From positions 1-39,236 of the forward strand of contig NZ_JAAVGY010000059.1 in assembly GCF_014799995.1 (NCBI RefSeq): 39,236 nucleotides of DNA. The letters are read 5' to 3'. Below the pieces are notes generated by a model. It did no database searches. It was given only the letters and a program-made list of their open reading frames with translations, and was not told the origin of the DNA. Below, one piece after another: positions 1 through 8,484 of this stretch (position 1 is its first letter; every line of letters begins with the position of its first letter). Made by a program: the position numbers and the translations under genes. The DNA is from Helicobacter sp. Its GTDB lineage: Bacteria; Campylobacterota; Campylobacteria; Campylobacterales; Helicobacteraceae.

Positions 1-60
1 GGGTCGGGGGGGGCTAACCCAGAAGAGTTGCACCAAAAGTGCAGTTGGAATCATACTTAA
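1..60 (+). other. possible 3' end of a gene with a G-run
   Basis: Frame 1 is open from the first base to a TAA at 58-60 and encodes 19 residues ending in CSWNHT. An 8-G run lies at 6-13. Guanine runs in this phylum are often phase-variable slippage tracts, and one also sits at the other end of the window. The piece could be the C-terminal tail of a slippage-prone gene to the left. The rest of that gene is missing, so this could equally be chance or an assembly edge. The stretch 61-160 up to the tRNA is AT-rich and shows nothing else I can name. Confidence 0.2.
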
Positions 61-160
61 GAAATATAAAATTAAAATAAAATTTGCTAATCTTGGGGAA
101 AAATTGGGGGGAATGTGATTTTATTTGATAGGAGAAGAGTTGATACAAAACTTAAGCCAA

Positions 161-236
161 TGGTGGCTCGAGGCGGAATCGAACCACCGACACGGAGATT
201 TTCAGTCTCCTGCTCTACCGACTGAGCTATCGAGCC
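161..236 (-). tRNA. tRNA-Phe (anticodon GAA)
   Basis: Read on the minus strand this is a 76-nt cloverleaf with encoded CCA. The acceptor stem GGCTCGA pairs with TCGAGCC, the D arm is GCTC/GAGC, the anticodon stem GGAGA/TCTCC encloses the loop CTGAAAA with anticodon GAA, and the T arm GGTGG/CCGCC encloses TTCGATT. All stems pair fully, so it should be a functional elongator tRNA for phenylalanine. The flanking stretch 237-384 is AT-rich and shows no further gene. Confidence 0.97.
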
Positions 237-384
237 ATTTCTAAATCAGAAATAGAATTACAATTTTATCTTAAAATTTTTAATAACAACTTAAGCCTAC
301 TTGAAACCTCATAATATCAAAGCTTCCAACAATATAAAAGCACTCATTATAAGCGATTCTGCGATTCTGTTTTGTAAGTGCAAA

Positions 385-1317
385 TTATCCTAATTTTTTC
401 ATCAAATAAGCCTGCACGCCTTTGGTATTACAAAATGCGCGTAAATTTTCATAACCATAAAAAAACGCAAGCTTGAAAAATTCCTCAATCGCATATTCAT
501 TGGCTTTCTCTACTAGAATCACTCCTCCGCTTGCTAGTCTTTTGTGCAAGGATAGAAAATCCTTTTTACAACGTTGATTCCAAGCGGCTTCATCTTCTAC
601 AAATGCAGTCATTAATTGCTCTTTGCTGATATTATGAAACCATATTTTCAATAAGTTTTTATTAAAATATTCGCGCACATTAAAACGATAAGGGGCATAA
701 TGCGCCAATTTTACCCTTGTTCCTTTTAATGCCTCGTCTAACTCTTTTTCACTATGCAAAAACTCCGGTGCTGCTTTGTGCAAAAGCAAAACCCTCATCG
801 GGTCAATCTCACTGAAAATCACTTTATATTTTTTGAGTACAAAATCTTTTATATCAATATATTCAAGCTCTTCAAGCTCCCCTTTACCTGATTTTGGCAT
901 TTTAAGTGCTTCTGCGCTTAAATATTTAATCCACAAATTAATGGCATCTTTAGGCTCTCCGTCCAAAAACAAACGAATCGCCATTGCTTCATTATAGGTT
1001 TTAGGGTGCAAGAATCTTTTGACCCCACAATCTGGAAATTCTCCTATCGTTTTAATTTCACCTAAACGACTTTTAATGCCTGCCAAACTTGGATAAAAAA
1101 AATCGGATTCAAAGTTAATTCTTACTAATGGATTATTATCATACACTAAGCACTTGCGTTCATTAATCGCCAATTCAAATGCAAAATTATCTGCACTCAT
1201 ATAAGGCAAAATGACTTTGTCATCAGGTTTAGTATAAGTTGAAATAATTTTTTCATTTAAAGATAAAAAATCCCAATCAGAAATCTTTACTAATTCTTTT
1301 AATTTTTGTGATTCCAC
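385..1317 (-). CDS. hypothetical protein, methyltransferase-like
   Basis: A 310-residue protein I cannot assign to a named family. Residues about 35-65 (ILPYMSADNFAFELAINERK then LVYDNNPLVR) resemble the N-terminal part of DNA methyltransferase-type Rossmann folds, where a glycine-rich loop is followed by an acidic residue and an Asn-Pro pair. The expected glycines are missing here. A later segment (ASGGVILVEKANEY) looks like a late strand-turn-strand of the same fold. It has no signal peptide and no membrane segment. The ATG at 1317 is preceded by AGAGGG, a reasonable ribosome site. It is divergent from panC and probably a single-gene unit. The methyltransferase link is inference; it may be a degenerate or non-catalytic member. 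Confidence 0.6.
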   Translation of the reverse strand: MESQKLKELVKISDWDFLSLNEKIISTYTKPDDKVILPYMSADNFAFELAINERKCLVYDNNPLVRINFESDFFYPSLAGIKSRLGEIKTIGEFPDCGVKRFLHPKTYNEAMAIRLFLDGEPKDAINLWIKYLSAEALKMPKSGKGELEELEYIDIKDFVLKKYKVIFSEIDPMRVLLLHKAAPEFLHSEKELDEALKGTRVKLAHYAPYRFNVREYFNKNLLKIWFHNISKEQLMTAFVEDEAAWNQRCKKDFLSLHKRLASGGVILVEKANEYAIEEFFKLAFFYGYENLRAFCNTKGVQAYLMKKLG

Positions 1318-1355
1318 ATCACAACCCTCTTTTAGATAAATTTTATTAAGATTTT

Positions 1356-1379
1356 AACATAGCTTTCTATGTTTTTTAT
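1356..1379 (+). terminator. hairpin with T-tract between divergent genes
   Basis: AACATAG (1356-1362), loop CTTT, CTATGTT (1367-1373), then a T-rich run. This has the form of a rho-independent terminator on the plus strand. No plus-strand gene ends just upstream, so it may stop antisense transcripts through the 385-1317 gene or act in the panC leader. Confidence 0.4.
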
Positions 1380-1441
1380 TTATTTTTTAACTCTCTCATC
1401 GCATAATTTACGATTTATTTGCTAAATTTTAAAGGAATCGT

Positions 1442-2287
1442 ATGCAAATATTTACAACCACGCAAGATTTACAAGCCTTTATCCATCAATTCAAATCTCA
1501 AAATCCCACAAAAACTATTGGTTTAATCCCGACTATGGGGGCTTTACATAAAGGACATTTATCCCTTATAGAAGCAAGCCTTGCGACTTGTGATTGCTCT
1601 ATCGTCTCTATTTTTGTCAATCCCACACAATTTGGAGCAAATGAGGACTTTAACCAATATCCTCGCAAAAAGGAAGCGGATTTACAAATCTGCACAAAGG
1701 CAGGTGTAGATGTCGTATTTATGCCCGATACCGTGCAAATGTATCCGCTAGATTCCACACTACAAATCACTTTCAATGCACCAGCGGCAATGGCGAATAT
1801 CTTGGAGGGCAAAACACGTCCGGGACATTTTAATGGTGTGCTTCAAGTCGTTCTCAAGCTCTTTAACCTTATTCGTCCCAATAAAGCGTTTTTTGGGCAA
1901 AAAGACGCACAACAATTACTCATCATTCAGAAAATGGTGCAAGATTTGTTTTTGCCCTTAGAGATTGTTCCTTGTCCTATTGTCCGCAATGAAGAGGGGT
2001 TAGCGTTAAGCTCACGCAATGCCTACTTAAGCCAAGCAGGAATCCAAAAAGCCTTACAAATTTCTGCTTCCTTAAATGCGATTACCAAAGCCATTATGCG
2101 CGGCATTAAGGATTCTAAGGAATTAAAGAAAATTGCTTTAGAAGTATTGGAGGGGCTAGAGGTAGAATACCTTGTGATTGTCAATCACGCATTACAAGAA
2201 ATAGAACAAATAGAAAAAGATTCTACCCTAATTCTTATTGTCGCTCGCGTTGAGGGCGTGCGCTTGTTAGATAATTTATGGTTTTAG
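1442..2287 (+). CDS. panC: pantothenate synthetase
   Basis: PanC joins pantoate and beta-alanine, using ATP, through a pantoyl-adenylate intermediate. This is the last step of pantothenate (vitamin B5, coenzyme A precursor) synthesis, in the cytoplasm. The 281 residues match the usual length. Visible motifs are PTMGALHKGH near residue 30 (the nucleotidyltransferase HxGH site), FVNPTQFG, the pantoate/ATP-loop segment GKTRPGHFNGV, FGQKDAQQ, and LSSRNAYLS, which corresponds to the KMSKS-like loop. The start is the ATG behind AAAGGA. It heads a run of plus-strand cofactor genes, with bioD following after 62 bases. panB and panD are not in the window. Confidence 0.97.
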   Translation: MQIFTTTQDLQAFIHQFKSQNPTKTIGLIPTMGALHKGHLSLIEASLATCDCSIVSIFVNPTQFGANEDFNQYPRKKEADLQICTKAGVDVVFMPDTVQMYPLDSTLQITFNAPAAMANILEGKTRPGHFNGVLQVVLKLFNLIRPNKAFFGQKDAQQLLIIQKMVQDLFLPLEIVPCPIVRNEEGLALSSRNAYLSQAGIQKALQISASLNAITKAIMRGIKDSKELKKIALEVLEGLEVEYLVIVNHALQEIEQIEKDSTLILIVARVEGVRLLDNLWF

Positions 2288-2349
2288 TGAGCATTGATGA
2301 CAATTTTAATCATCTAATGAGAATTGATAAAAGACTTTAAGGAATCCTT

Positions 2350-2955
2350 ATGCAAATTTTTATCGCGGGAAGCCATACTGATGTGGGGAAAACTTCGGTT
2401 AGTGCGGCATTATGCTATGCGTTTAAACTAGATTATTTCAAACTCGTTCAAGCAGGCATACCAACAGATAGCCAAAGAATCCAAGCTTTAACACCCACGA
2501 CCAAAATCCACACTAGCGGAATCACTTTGCAAACTCCTGCTAGCCCTCATATCGGTATGCAAAAAGAAAATGTGCATTATGATGGCTTAAAGATTCCATT
2601 GCCAAAATCAGAAAATTTATTGATTGAAAGTGCTGGCGGGCTTTTTACTCCCCTAGACAAACAAAAATGTATGATTGATTTTTTGAGCACATTTTCTTTG
2701 CCCTGCATTTTGGTAGGTGCATACTATTTGGGCGGAATCAATCATATTTTGCTAAGCATTGAAGCATTAAAAGCGCGCAAGATTCCATTATTAGGGCTCA
2801 TTATTAGCAAAGATTCTAATTCTCAAATGGACGCTTTTATAGAATCTTATACTGCAATAAAAATTGCGCATTTTGCGGAATACCATAATCTCGCAAGCTT
2901 TTATGAAAACGCAGAAAAGCTAAAATCCGAAATCCAACATCTCAAAATTATTTAA
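2350..2955 (+). CDS. bioD: dethiobiotin synthetase
   Basis: BioD closes the ureido ring of dethiobiotin from diaminopelargonic acid, CO2 and ATP, the penultimate step of biotin synthesis. The protein has 201 residues, slightly short for the family. The P-loop GSHTDVGKTS sits at about residues 7-16; its Thr-Asp-Val replaces the commoner Thr-Glu-Val/Ile. ESAGGLFTPLD near residue 93 matches the conserved EGAGG-type substrate loop with Ser in place of Gly. AAGGAA precedes the ATG. It is probably co-transcribed with panC. Further biotin genes (bioF, bioG, bioC) lie 1.8 kb downstream; bioA and bioB are not in this window. Confidence 0.93.
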   Translation: MQIFIAGSHTDVGKTSVSAALCYAFKLDYFKLVQAGIPTDSQRIQALTPTTKIHTSGITLQTPASPHIGMQKENVHYDGLKIPLPKSENLLIESAGGLFTPLDKQKCMIDFLSTFSLPCILVGAYYLGGINHILLSIEALKARKIPLLGLIISKDSNSQMDAFIESYTAIKIAHFAEYHNLASFYENAEKLKSEIQHLKII

Positions 2956-2990
2956 AATACAGAAAAAAGCATATTTAAGAGAGAAAACGC

Positions 2991-2996
2991 TAAAAT
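2991..2996 (+). promoter_or_regulatory. -10 element before the DUF507-carA-bio run
   Basis: TAAAAT lies about 26 bases before the ATG at 3023, inside a short palindrome CGCTA-AAA-TAGCG (2988-3000). Campylobacterota sigma-70 promoters typically have a good -10 and no clear -35, as here. Confidence 0.45.
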
Positions 2997-3022
2997 AGCG
3001 CAAAAATTTATGAAGGTATGCG

Positions 3023-3574
3023 ATGAAATTCAGACTTGCACATGCGCCTTATATTGGAAATAAAATAGCATTAGATTTATCAAACTGCGGATTCGTAAGC
3101 GTTCTACACGGCTTGGAAAGCATTTCAAGGGTTGCACAAAAATTCATTGAAGCGAATATCCAAGAAGAAGCAAATCTTGAAGAAAAAACAAGAGAAATCT
3201 TAGAGGAAAATTTAGATGAAATTGAGTTTATGCGGGCAGATGAGCACCAACTCTTTTGGAAAATCAAACAAAGACTAGCAGAGAATGAAAACTTTATCCT
3301 AAGCTTTGAAGACCGCTACAATCACCTAGCACACAAGATTCTTGACGAACTCTTTGAGGAAGATTTGATTGACTCTGCCACTTCCGAAACGCGCATTGTC
3401 AATGTAATCTTCAAAGCCATTAACAGCTATTCAAGAATCTATAATGAAGTAGAAGAAATCGTGCAAGAACGTATTGCAAATTACAAACGAAAAATCGTAT
3501 TTGGCAGTGAAGAATATGATTTAATTTTTGATAAGCTCTATCAAGAGGAGCTCAAAAAGAAAGGATTTTTCTAA
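3023..3574 (+). CDS. DUF507 family protein
   Basis: A 183-residue acidic, helix-rich cytoplasmic protein. It begins MKFRLAHAPYIGNKIALDL and contains the repeated EE-rich helices and the YxRIYNEVEEIVQERI segment that I associate with the DUF507 family. Members in Campylobacter and Helicobacter characteristically sit just before carA, as here. Function is unknown. No signal peptide, membrane segment or catalytic motif is visible. The stop codon overlaps the carA start in a TAATG junction, which implies translational coupling with carbamoyl-phosphate synthetase. Confidence 0.85.
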   Translation: MKFRLAHAPYIGNKIALDLSNCGFVSVLHGLESISRVAQKFIEANIQEEANLEEKTREILEENLDEIEFMRADEHQLFWKIKQRLAENENFILSFEDRYNHLAHKILDELFEEDLIDSATSETRIVNVIFKAINSYSRIYNEVEEIVQERIANYKRKIVFGSEEYDLIFDKLYQEELKKKGFF

Positions 3575-4728
3575 TGGCATCTTCACACAATGGGCTACAA
3601 GACGCTTGGGTTTATTTGGCAAATGGTTTGTTTTTTAAGGCAAAAAGCTTTGGTGCGGCAAAAACAAGTGTAGGGGAGCTCGTCTTTAATACCTCACTTA
3701 CAGGTTATCAAGAAATCACAACCGACCCAAGCTATGCGGGACAATTTGTATGCTTCACAATGCCAGAAATTGGAATCGTAGGGACAAATAAGCAAGATAT
3801 GGAGAGCCGCAAAATCTTCGCGAAAGGGATTCTGTGCCGTCATTACAATGCGGACTTTTCTAATTTTCGTGCCAACAAGAGCTTAGGAGAGTTTTTAAAA
3901 GAATTTGACGCAATGGGGATTAGTGAGATTAATACACGTCTTTTAACAAAAACCTTGCGTGAGCAAGGCGCGATGATGATGATTGCTTCGACTGAAATTT
4001 CTGATAAAGACGCTCTCAAAAAACTCTTAGAAAATAGCCCAAAGATTGAAGAAATCAACTATATCAAAGAAGTTAGCACACAAACACCTTACCAACATTA
4101 TGAGGGCAAATTTGACTTTGGCATTATGGACTATACCACCCCCAAAACACACCAAAAAATCCTCGCGATTGATTTTGGAATCAAGCGCAGCATTCTAAAC
4201 CAGCTTGTCAATGCGGGCTTTAGTGTTGAAGTCGTGCCGCATAACTTTGACGCAGAATCGCTGATTGCGCGCTATAAGCAAGGAGAATTTGAAGGGATTT
4301 TCTTGTCTAATGGACCGGGCGACCCGCAAGTCTTACACACTGAAATTGCAGAAATCAAGAAGTTGATTGCGGCTAAGATTCCGCTTTTTGCAATTTGTTT
4401 GGGACATCAGTTGCTTTCCCTCGCACACGGCTACCCCACACATAAGCTCAAATTTGGACATCACGGCGGCAATCACCCGGTAAAAAATCTCCTCACACAA
4501 GAGATAGAAATCACCGCACAAAACCATAATTATTCTGTGCCAGAATCTATTCAAGAGATTGCAGAAGTAACACATCGCAATCTTTTTGACAACACAATAG
4601 AGGGAGTGCGCTATAAAAATGCGCTCATTTGCTCTTTTCAGCACCACCCAGAGGCAGGACCGGGACCGCTAGAATCCGCAATGCTCTTTAATGAATTTGC
4701 CAAACTGCTTCAGAGTGCAAAGGCATAA
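3574..4728 (+). CDS. carA: carbamoyl-phosphate synthase small subunit
   Basis: The glutamine amidotransferase subunit of carbamoyl-phosphate synthetase. It hydrolyses glutamine and channels ammonia to CarB for arginine and pyrimidine synthesis. The 384 residues have the normal two-part build. The N-terminal small-subunit domain (FNTSLTGYQEITTDPSYAGQ, residues about 38-57) is followed by a class I GATase domain with the oxyanion loop SNGPGDPQ, nucleophile elbow FAICLGHQL, and catalytic HPEAGPGP near the end. carB is not in the window. The ATG overlaps the DUF507 stop, and bioF begins within or just after the carA 3' end. Confidence 0.97.
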   Translation: MASSHNGLQDAWVYLANGLFFKAKSFGAAKTSVGELVFNTSLTGYQEITTDPSYAGQFVCFTMPEIGIVGTNKQDMESRKIFAKGILCRHYNADFSNFRANKSLGEFLKEFDAMGISEINTRLLTKTLREQGAMMMIASTEISDKDALKKLLENSPKIEEINYIKEVSTQTPYQHYEGKFDFGIMDYTTPKTHQKILAIDFGIKRSILNQLVNAGFSVEVVPHNFDAESLIARYKQGEFEGIFLSNGPGDPQVLHTEIAEIKKLIAAKIPLFAICLGHQLLSLAHGYPTHKLKFGHHGGNHPVKNLLTQEIEITAQNHNYSVPESIQEIAEVTHRNLFDNTIEGVRYKNALICSFQHHPEAGPGPLESAMLFNEFAKLLQSAKA

Positions 4729-4747
4729 GCCTTTACCCCTCTTTCAA

Positions 4748-5968
4748 ATGCTATCAAATTCCGCCATAGAATCGCAAATTGCTCAAACGCTTGAAAACCT
4801 CAAATGCGATTCCAATTACCGCACTCTGACGCCTCAAAAACATCGTGGATTCCAGATTGCTAGAAATTCACACAATCCCAAGAGGAACGATAGCCCAAAA
4901 TGGCTTTTGAATCTTGCTAGCAATGATTATCTCGGGCTATCTACCGATGAATCTTTTAATGCGGCATTTTTGGATTCCGCGCTTTTTAAGGAACACTTAC
5001 ATTTTAGCTCCTCTTCCTCGCGTCTTTTAAGCGGAAACTTTGAAATTTATACAATGTTAGAATCCCATTTATCTCGCACCTTTGGCAAGCAAGCCTTGCT
5101 CTTTAATAGCGGTTTTCACGCCAATTTAGGCGCACTTGGCGCATTAAATTCGCTCAAAAATGTGCTTTTTGTCGCGGATAAATCTATCCACGCAAGCCAT
5201 ATTGATGGATTAAAATCCTTTAAACCCACGCATTTAAAGCGATTTGCGCATAACGATATGCAAATGCTAGAGAAAATCGTAAGAGATAACGCACCAAAAT
5301 ATGCCGCGGTGTTTGTCTTGAGCGAGGGGCTTTTCAGTATGGAGGGAGACTTTGCCCCCTTGCGCCATTTAACGCAAATCAAACAGCAGTTTGACAATGT
5401 TTATTTGTATCTTGACGAGGCACATAGTATCGGGAGTTTTGGCAAGAATGGATTAGGAATCTGCGCGGATTTTGGGCTGCTAGATTCCATTGATTTTATT
5501 GTGCTCACCTTTGGAAAAGCACTCGCTTCTATGGGGGCTTGCGTGCTCTGCGATTCTTTGTTTTATGAATATTTTGTCAATTTCTCTCGCTCTCTCATCT
5601 ACTCTACGGCTCTCCCTCCGCTTAATATTGCACGCACTCTCTTTGGCTTTTTGGAGCTTCCAAATCTTGAAAGGCAAAGAGCAAGCCTTACACGTTTAAG
5701 TGCGGATTTCAAAGCATTGCTTATGCGTGAGCTAGAGCTAGAAGTTCTAGGGGATTACAATATCATTAGTTTGGTTTTAGGCGATAATGCGAAAGCGGTG
5801 CATTTCTCTCAAAAGCTAGAACAAAGGGGCTATTTCGCCCCCGCAATCAAATCCCCAACGACTCCCAAAAATCGCGCTCTTTTGCGCTTCTCACTCACTG
5901 CCAACTTGCCTTTTGCGGCTTTGGAATCCCTAGTGCAAACACTTAAAAGCATTCATAATGAATCTTGA
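4748..5968 (+). CDS. bioF: 8-amino-7-oxononanoate synthase
   Basis: BioF is a PLP-dependent enzyme that condenses pimeloyl-ACP (or -CoA) with L-alanine to give 8-amino-7-oxononanoate, the first ring-forming precursor of biotin. Motifs in order: NSGFHANLGAL, DKSIHASHIDGLK, SEGLFSMEGDFAPL, the cofactor Asp in LDEAHSIGSFG, and FGKALASMGA with the Schiff-base lysine. From the ATG at 4748 it has 406 residues. Upstream in-frame starts at 4691 (ATG inside carA, 425 residues) and 4715 (GTG) are possible. None has a clear Shine-Dalgarno, and translation probably depends on ribosomes leaving carA. Its last 11 bases overlap bioG. Confidence 0.93.
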   Translation: MLSNSAIESQIAQTLENLKCDSNYRTLTPQKHRGFQIARNSHNPKRNDSPKWLLNLASNDYLGLSTDESFNAAFLDSALFKEHLHFSSSSSRLLSGNFEIYTMLESHLSRTFGKQALLFNSGFHANLGALGALNSLKNVLFVADKSIHASHIDGLKSFKPTHLKRFAHNDMQMLEKIVRDNAPKYAAVFVLSEGLFSMEGDFAPLRHLTQIKQQFDNVYLYLDEAHSIGSFGKNGLGICADFGLLDSIDFIVLTFGKALASMGACVLCDSLFYEYFVNFSRSLIYSTALPPLNIARTLFGFLELPNLERQRASLTRLSADFKALLMRELELEVLGDYNIISLVLGDNAKAVHFSQKLEQRGYFAPAIKSPTTPKNRALLRFSLTANLPFAALESLVQTLKSIHNES

Positions 5969-6614
5969 TTACAATTTCAAGTCTCGTGAAAATCTTTTGC
6001 TAATCTTTGGAGGCTTTGCTTCTCACCCCTCGCATTTTCTCTCCTTTATTCCTAAGGATTACGATTCTATCGTGGTATCCTCTTACCGACATTTAGACTT
6101 TAGCGCACTCCAATCTTGCTTAAAATCCCTCAACCCAAAACCAAAAATCACGCTTTTAGGCTTCTCTATGGGTGTTTTTGTCGCGCGTGTGTTTTTAGAA
6201 TCCCTAGAGCAAGACTCTCCCCCTATTGTGCGCAAAATTGCAGTCAATGGCACAGAATTTGGGATTCATTCCCAATTTGGAATCCCGCTTAAGCTTTTTA
6301 AACTCACACAAAGAACCTTTGACTTGGAGGCTTTTAAGCGCAATTTATTTGAAAAGTCTTTAGACAAAACGCAAGATTTTGTTTTCCTAGATTCCCAAAC
6401 CTTGCGCGAAGAATTGGGATTTTTTATCCAAGCTTGCGCACAATTTGACACTATTACAGGCAAGATTTCTTGGGATAAAATCATTATTTCCAAACACGAC
6501 TTGATTTTTAGCACGCAATCCCAAAGGAACTTTTGGATTGACTTTAAAAACAGCCAAGCGCAAATCTTGGAGTTTGACGCCCCGCATTTTGCCTTTTTTG
6601 ATTGGCAGCTCTAA
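5958..6614 (+). CDS. bioG: pimeloyl-ACP methyl ester esterase BioG
   Basis: A 218-residue alpha/beta-hydrolase of the BioG (DUF452) type. It removes the methyl ester from pimeloyl-ACP methyl ester so that BioF can use pimeloyl-ACP. Visible features are the oxyanion-region segment LLLIFGGFASHPSHF, the nucleophile elbow GFSMG (serine, about residue 72), and a C-terminal PHFAFF supplying the catalytic histidine. It starts inside the end of bioF and ends in a TAATG overlap with bioC, so the three genes are translationally coupled. The gene order bioF-bioG-bioC matches Campylobacter jejuni and differs from the BioV route of H. pylori. Confidence 0.9.
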   Translation: MNLDYNFKSRENLLLIFGGFASHPSHFLSFIPKDYDSIVVSSYRHLDFSALQSCLKSLNPKPKITLLGFSMGVFVARVFLESLEQDSPPIVRKIAVNGTEFGIHSQFGIPLKLFKLTQRTFDLEAFKRNLFEKSLDKTQDFVFLDSQTLREELGFFIQACAQFDTITGKISWDKIIISKHDLIFSTQSQRNFWIDFKNSQAQILEFDAPHFAFFDWQL

Positions 6615-7363
6615 TGCAATCACACAAAGAGCGCATTTGGCAAAGATTCCAACAAGCCAAGCCAACTTATGCCCAAAGCGCAAAGATTCAACGCACAATG
6701 CAGCGCACCCTGCTTACACTTCTACAAAAACACTGCCCAATGCAAAAATTTACCAATATTTTAGAGCTTGGTTGTGGCAATGGAATCTTGAGCCAACAAT
6801 TTGCACAGATTTTTGAGTTTGAATCTTATTTGGCGGTGGATTTAGTGGATTTTTCGCAAGATTTTGCAGCAATTTCGTACCCCATAGACTTTTTACAAGC
6901 CGACTTTGAGGATTTAACGCAAATTGAAAAAATCAATCCCGCATTAAAATACGATTTGATTTTGTCCAATGCGGCAATCCAATGGGTGCATCAGCCAAGC
7001 TTTTTGCCACGATTGAGTGGCTTACTAAAGCCCAAAGGATTCTTAGCCTTTAGCACCTTTGGCAAGGCAAACTATCAAGAACTGCGCGCAATCTTTGGAA
7101 TCGGATTAGAATATTTAGATTTAAAAGACTATGCAAGGATTTTAGGGCGGGAGTTTGAGATTCTGGAATCCTTTGCGATGAAAACACCTCTGCATTTTCA
7201 CAACACCCTTGCCCTCTTTAAACATCTCCGAAACACGGGTGTTAATTCCTTACAACTTGGCTTTAAGCTAAACAAAACCCACCTAAAAGACTATGCGACA
7301 CGATTCCACAATGTCTTAACCTACCACCCACTTTACATTATCGCCCAAAAACGCGAATCCTAA
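6614..7363 (+). CDS. bioC: malonyl-ACP O-methyltransferase BioC
   Basis: BioC methylates the free carboxyl of malonyl-ACP so that it can prime fatty-acid elongation towards the pimeloyl moiety. The protein is a class I SAM methyltransferase of 249 residues. Motif I is ILELGCGNG (about residues 50-58), the acidic strand-2 residue is in LAVDLVD, and YDLILSNAAIQWV is the typical BioC post-motif. I chose the ATG at 6614, overlapping the bioG stop (TAATG); a TTG at 6602 would add four residues. The 3' end overlaps the convergent cytochrome gene by four bases. Confidence 0.92.
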   Translation: MQSHKERIWQRFQQAKPTYAQSAKIQRTMQRTLLTLLQKHCPMQKFTNILELGCGNGILSQQFAQIFEFESYLAVDLVDFSQDFAAISYPIDFLQADFEDLTQIEKINPALKYDLILSNAAIQWVHQPSFLPRLSGLLKPKGFLAFSTFGKANYQELRAIFGIGLEYLDLKDYARILGREFEILESFAMKTPLHFHNTLALFKHLRNTGVNSLQLGFKLNKTHLKDYATRFHNVLTYHPLYIIAQKRES

Positions 7364-8484
7364 AGATTCTCTTTGAGGCTTTTAAGCTTGGAATAATCAA
7401 TTGCGCCTTTAGCAAAGATTCCTGATTCTGCGTCTTTGTGGCAAGTTTGGCAGTTTGCCTTAGACTTGATTGCTTGCGTCTCAAAAAGTGCGGGGTCAAT
7501 GTCTTGGTGTGCAACCTCCCAATAAGGATACTTTGTGATTGCCAAAATATTTTGTGGCTCTTTGGCAATCTTGCTAGAAATTTTTGTCTCTACAAAGTCG
7601 CTTGAATACTGATTCAAAAAGGCTGAAATCCTTGCGTGCGATTCCTGCTCTAAGCTTGCGTCCTCTCCAAAGTGATTTTCCAAATCACTCATCATAGAAT
7701 CCCAAGCAGACTTGGGCAGCAAATAAGGCGCATAGGCAATATGACAACTGCCGCATTCTTTGGTGTATTCCCTCAAGGTTTCTTGGGCGAAAATATTTCG
7801 CGCAGAGGGGCGCAAAAGCATATTATTGGGGAACAGCAGATACACCAAAAGCACGAATAAAAAAACCAAATACACTGCAAAAAGAATTTTTTGTGTGAAA
7901 TTTAGCACGACACTTTCCTCGCGGATTGTTCGCTTATAGCCACTTATCATAGAATCCAATGCGTCATTTTTGTTAATAAACTTATCTATCAAGCTTCCAC
8001 AAATATGGATAATGATAACCCCCAAAAGCGCATTGGCGAAAAATTCGTGCAAATCCTCAAAAGCTTCAAAATAGCTATATTCAAAGAAAAGGTTGCTAAA
8101 GATTCCGCCCTGCTCCTCTGCGCCATATTGCAGCATTCCGCTTAACATCGTCCCAAGCCCAAGCACAAACATCAATACGATTGCGAGGCTTGAGGCGGGA
8201 TTATGCCCGACATAATGCTTCTTCTCTCCCAGAATAGAGAGGAGATATTCTAAGATTCCGCGAAACTTAAAATCCTTAAATAATGAATGCTTTGTGCCAA
8301 CAAATCCCCAAACAATGCGAAGCAAAACGCCCACACCAAAAAGGATTCCAAAGACACAATGAAAATATATCCAAGCGTCAATGTCCGCGCACAAATACGC
8401 AAGCACAAAGGTAAGAATCAGAAAATAATGCAAAAACCGATTAACAAAAGTCCAAATATAACTTTTAATCACGCCAGATTCCAT
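7360..8484 (-). CDS. cytochrome b561-type protein fused to diheme cytochrome c
   Basis: A 374-residue fusion. Residues about 1-215 form a b-type cytochrome membrane domain with histidines in helices (H19, H42, H146, H160) and a GHNPASSLA turn, as in cytochrome b561 and NiFe-hydrogenase cytochrome b. A further membrane helix (about 200-220) leads to a C-terminal periplasmic domain with two haem c sites, CGSCH at 244-248 and CQTCH at 345-349. This domain parallels the separate diheme protein upstream. It probably moves electrons between the quinone pool and periplasmic cytochromes. The reading frame is open to 8568, but the ATG at 8484 gives only a 20-base overlap with the upstream gene and a normal N terminus; a GTG at 8472 is an alternative. 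Confidence 0.85.
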   Translation of the reverse strand: MESGVIKSYIWTFVNRFLHYFLILTFVLAYLCADIDAWIYFHCVFGILFGVGVLLRIVWGFVGTKHSLFKDFKFRGILEYLLSILGEKKHYVGHNPASSLAIVLMFVLGLGTMLSGMLQYGAEEQGGIFSNLFFEYSYFEAFEDLHEFFANALLGVIIIHICGSLIDKFINKNDALDSMISGYKRTIREESVVLNFTQKILFAVYLVFLFVLLVYLLFPNNMLLRPSARNIFAQETLREYTKECGSCHIAYAPYLLPKSAWDSMMSDLENHFGEDASLEQESHARISAFLNQYSSDFVETKISSKIAKEPQNILAITKYPYWEVAHQDIDPALFETQAIKSKANCQTCHKDAESGIFAKGAIDYSKLKSLKENL

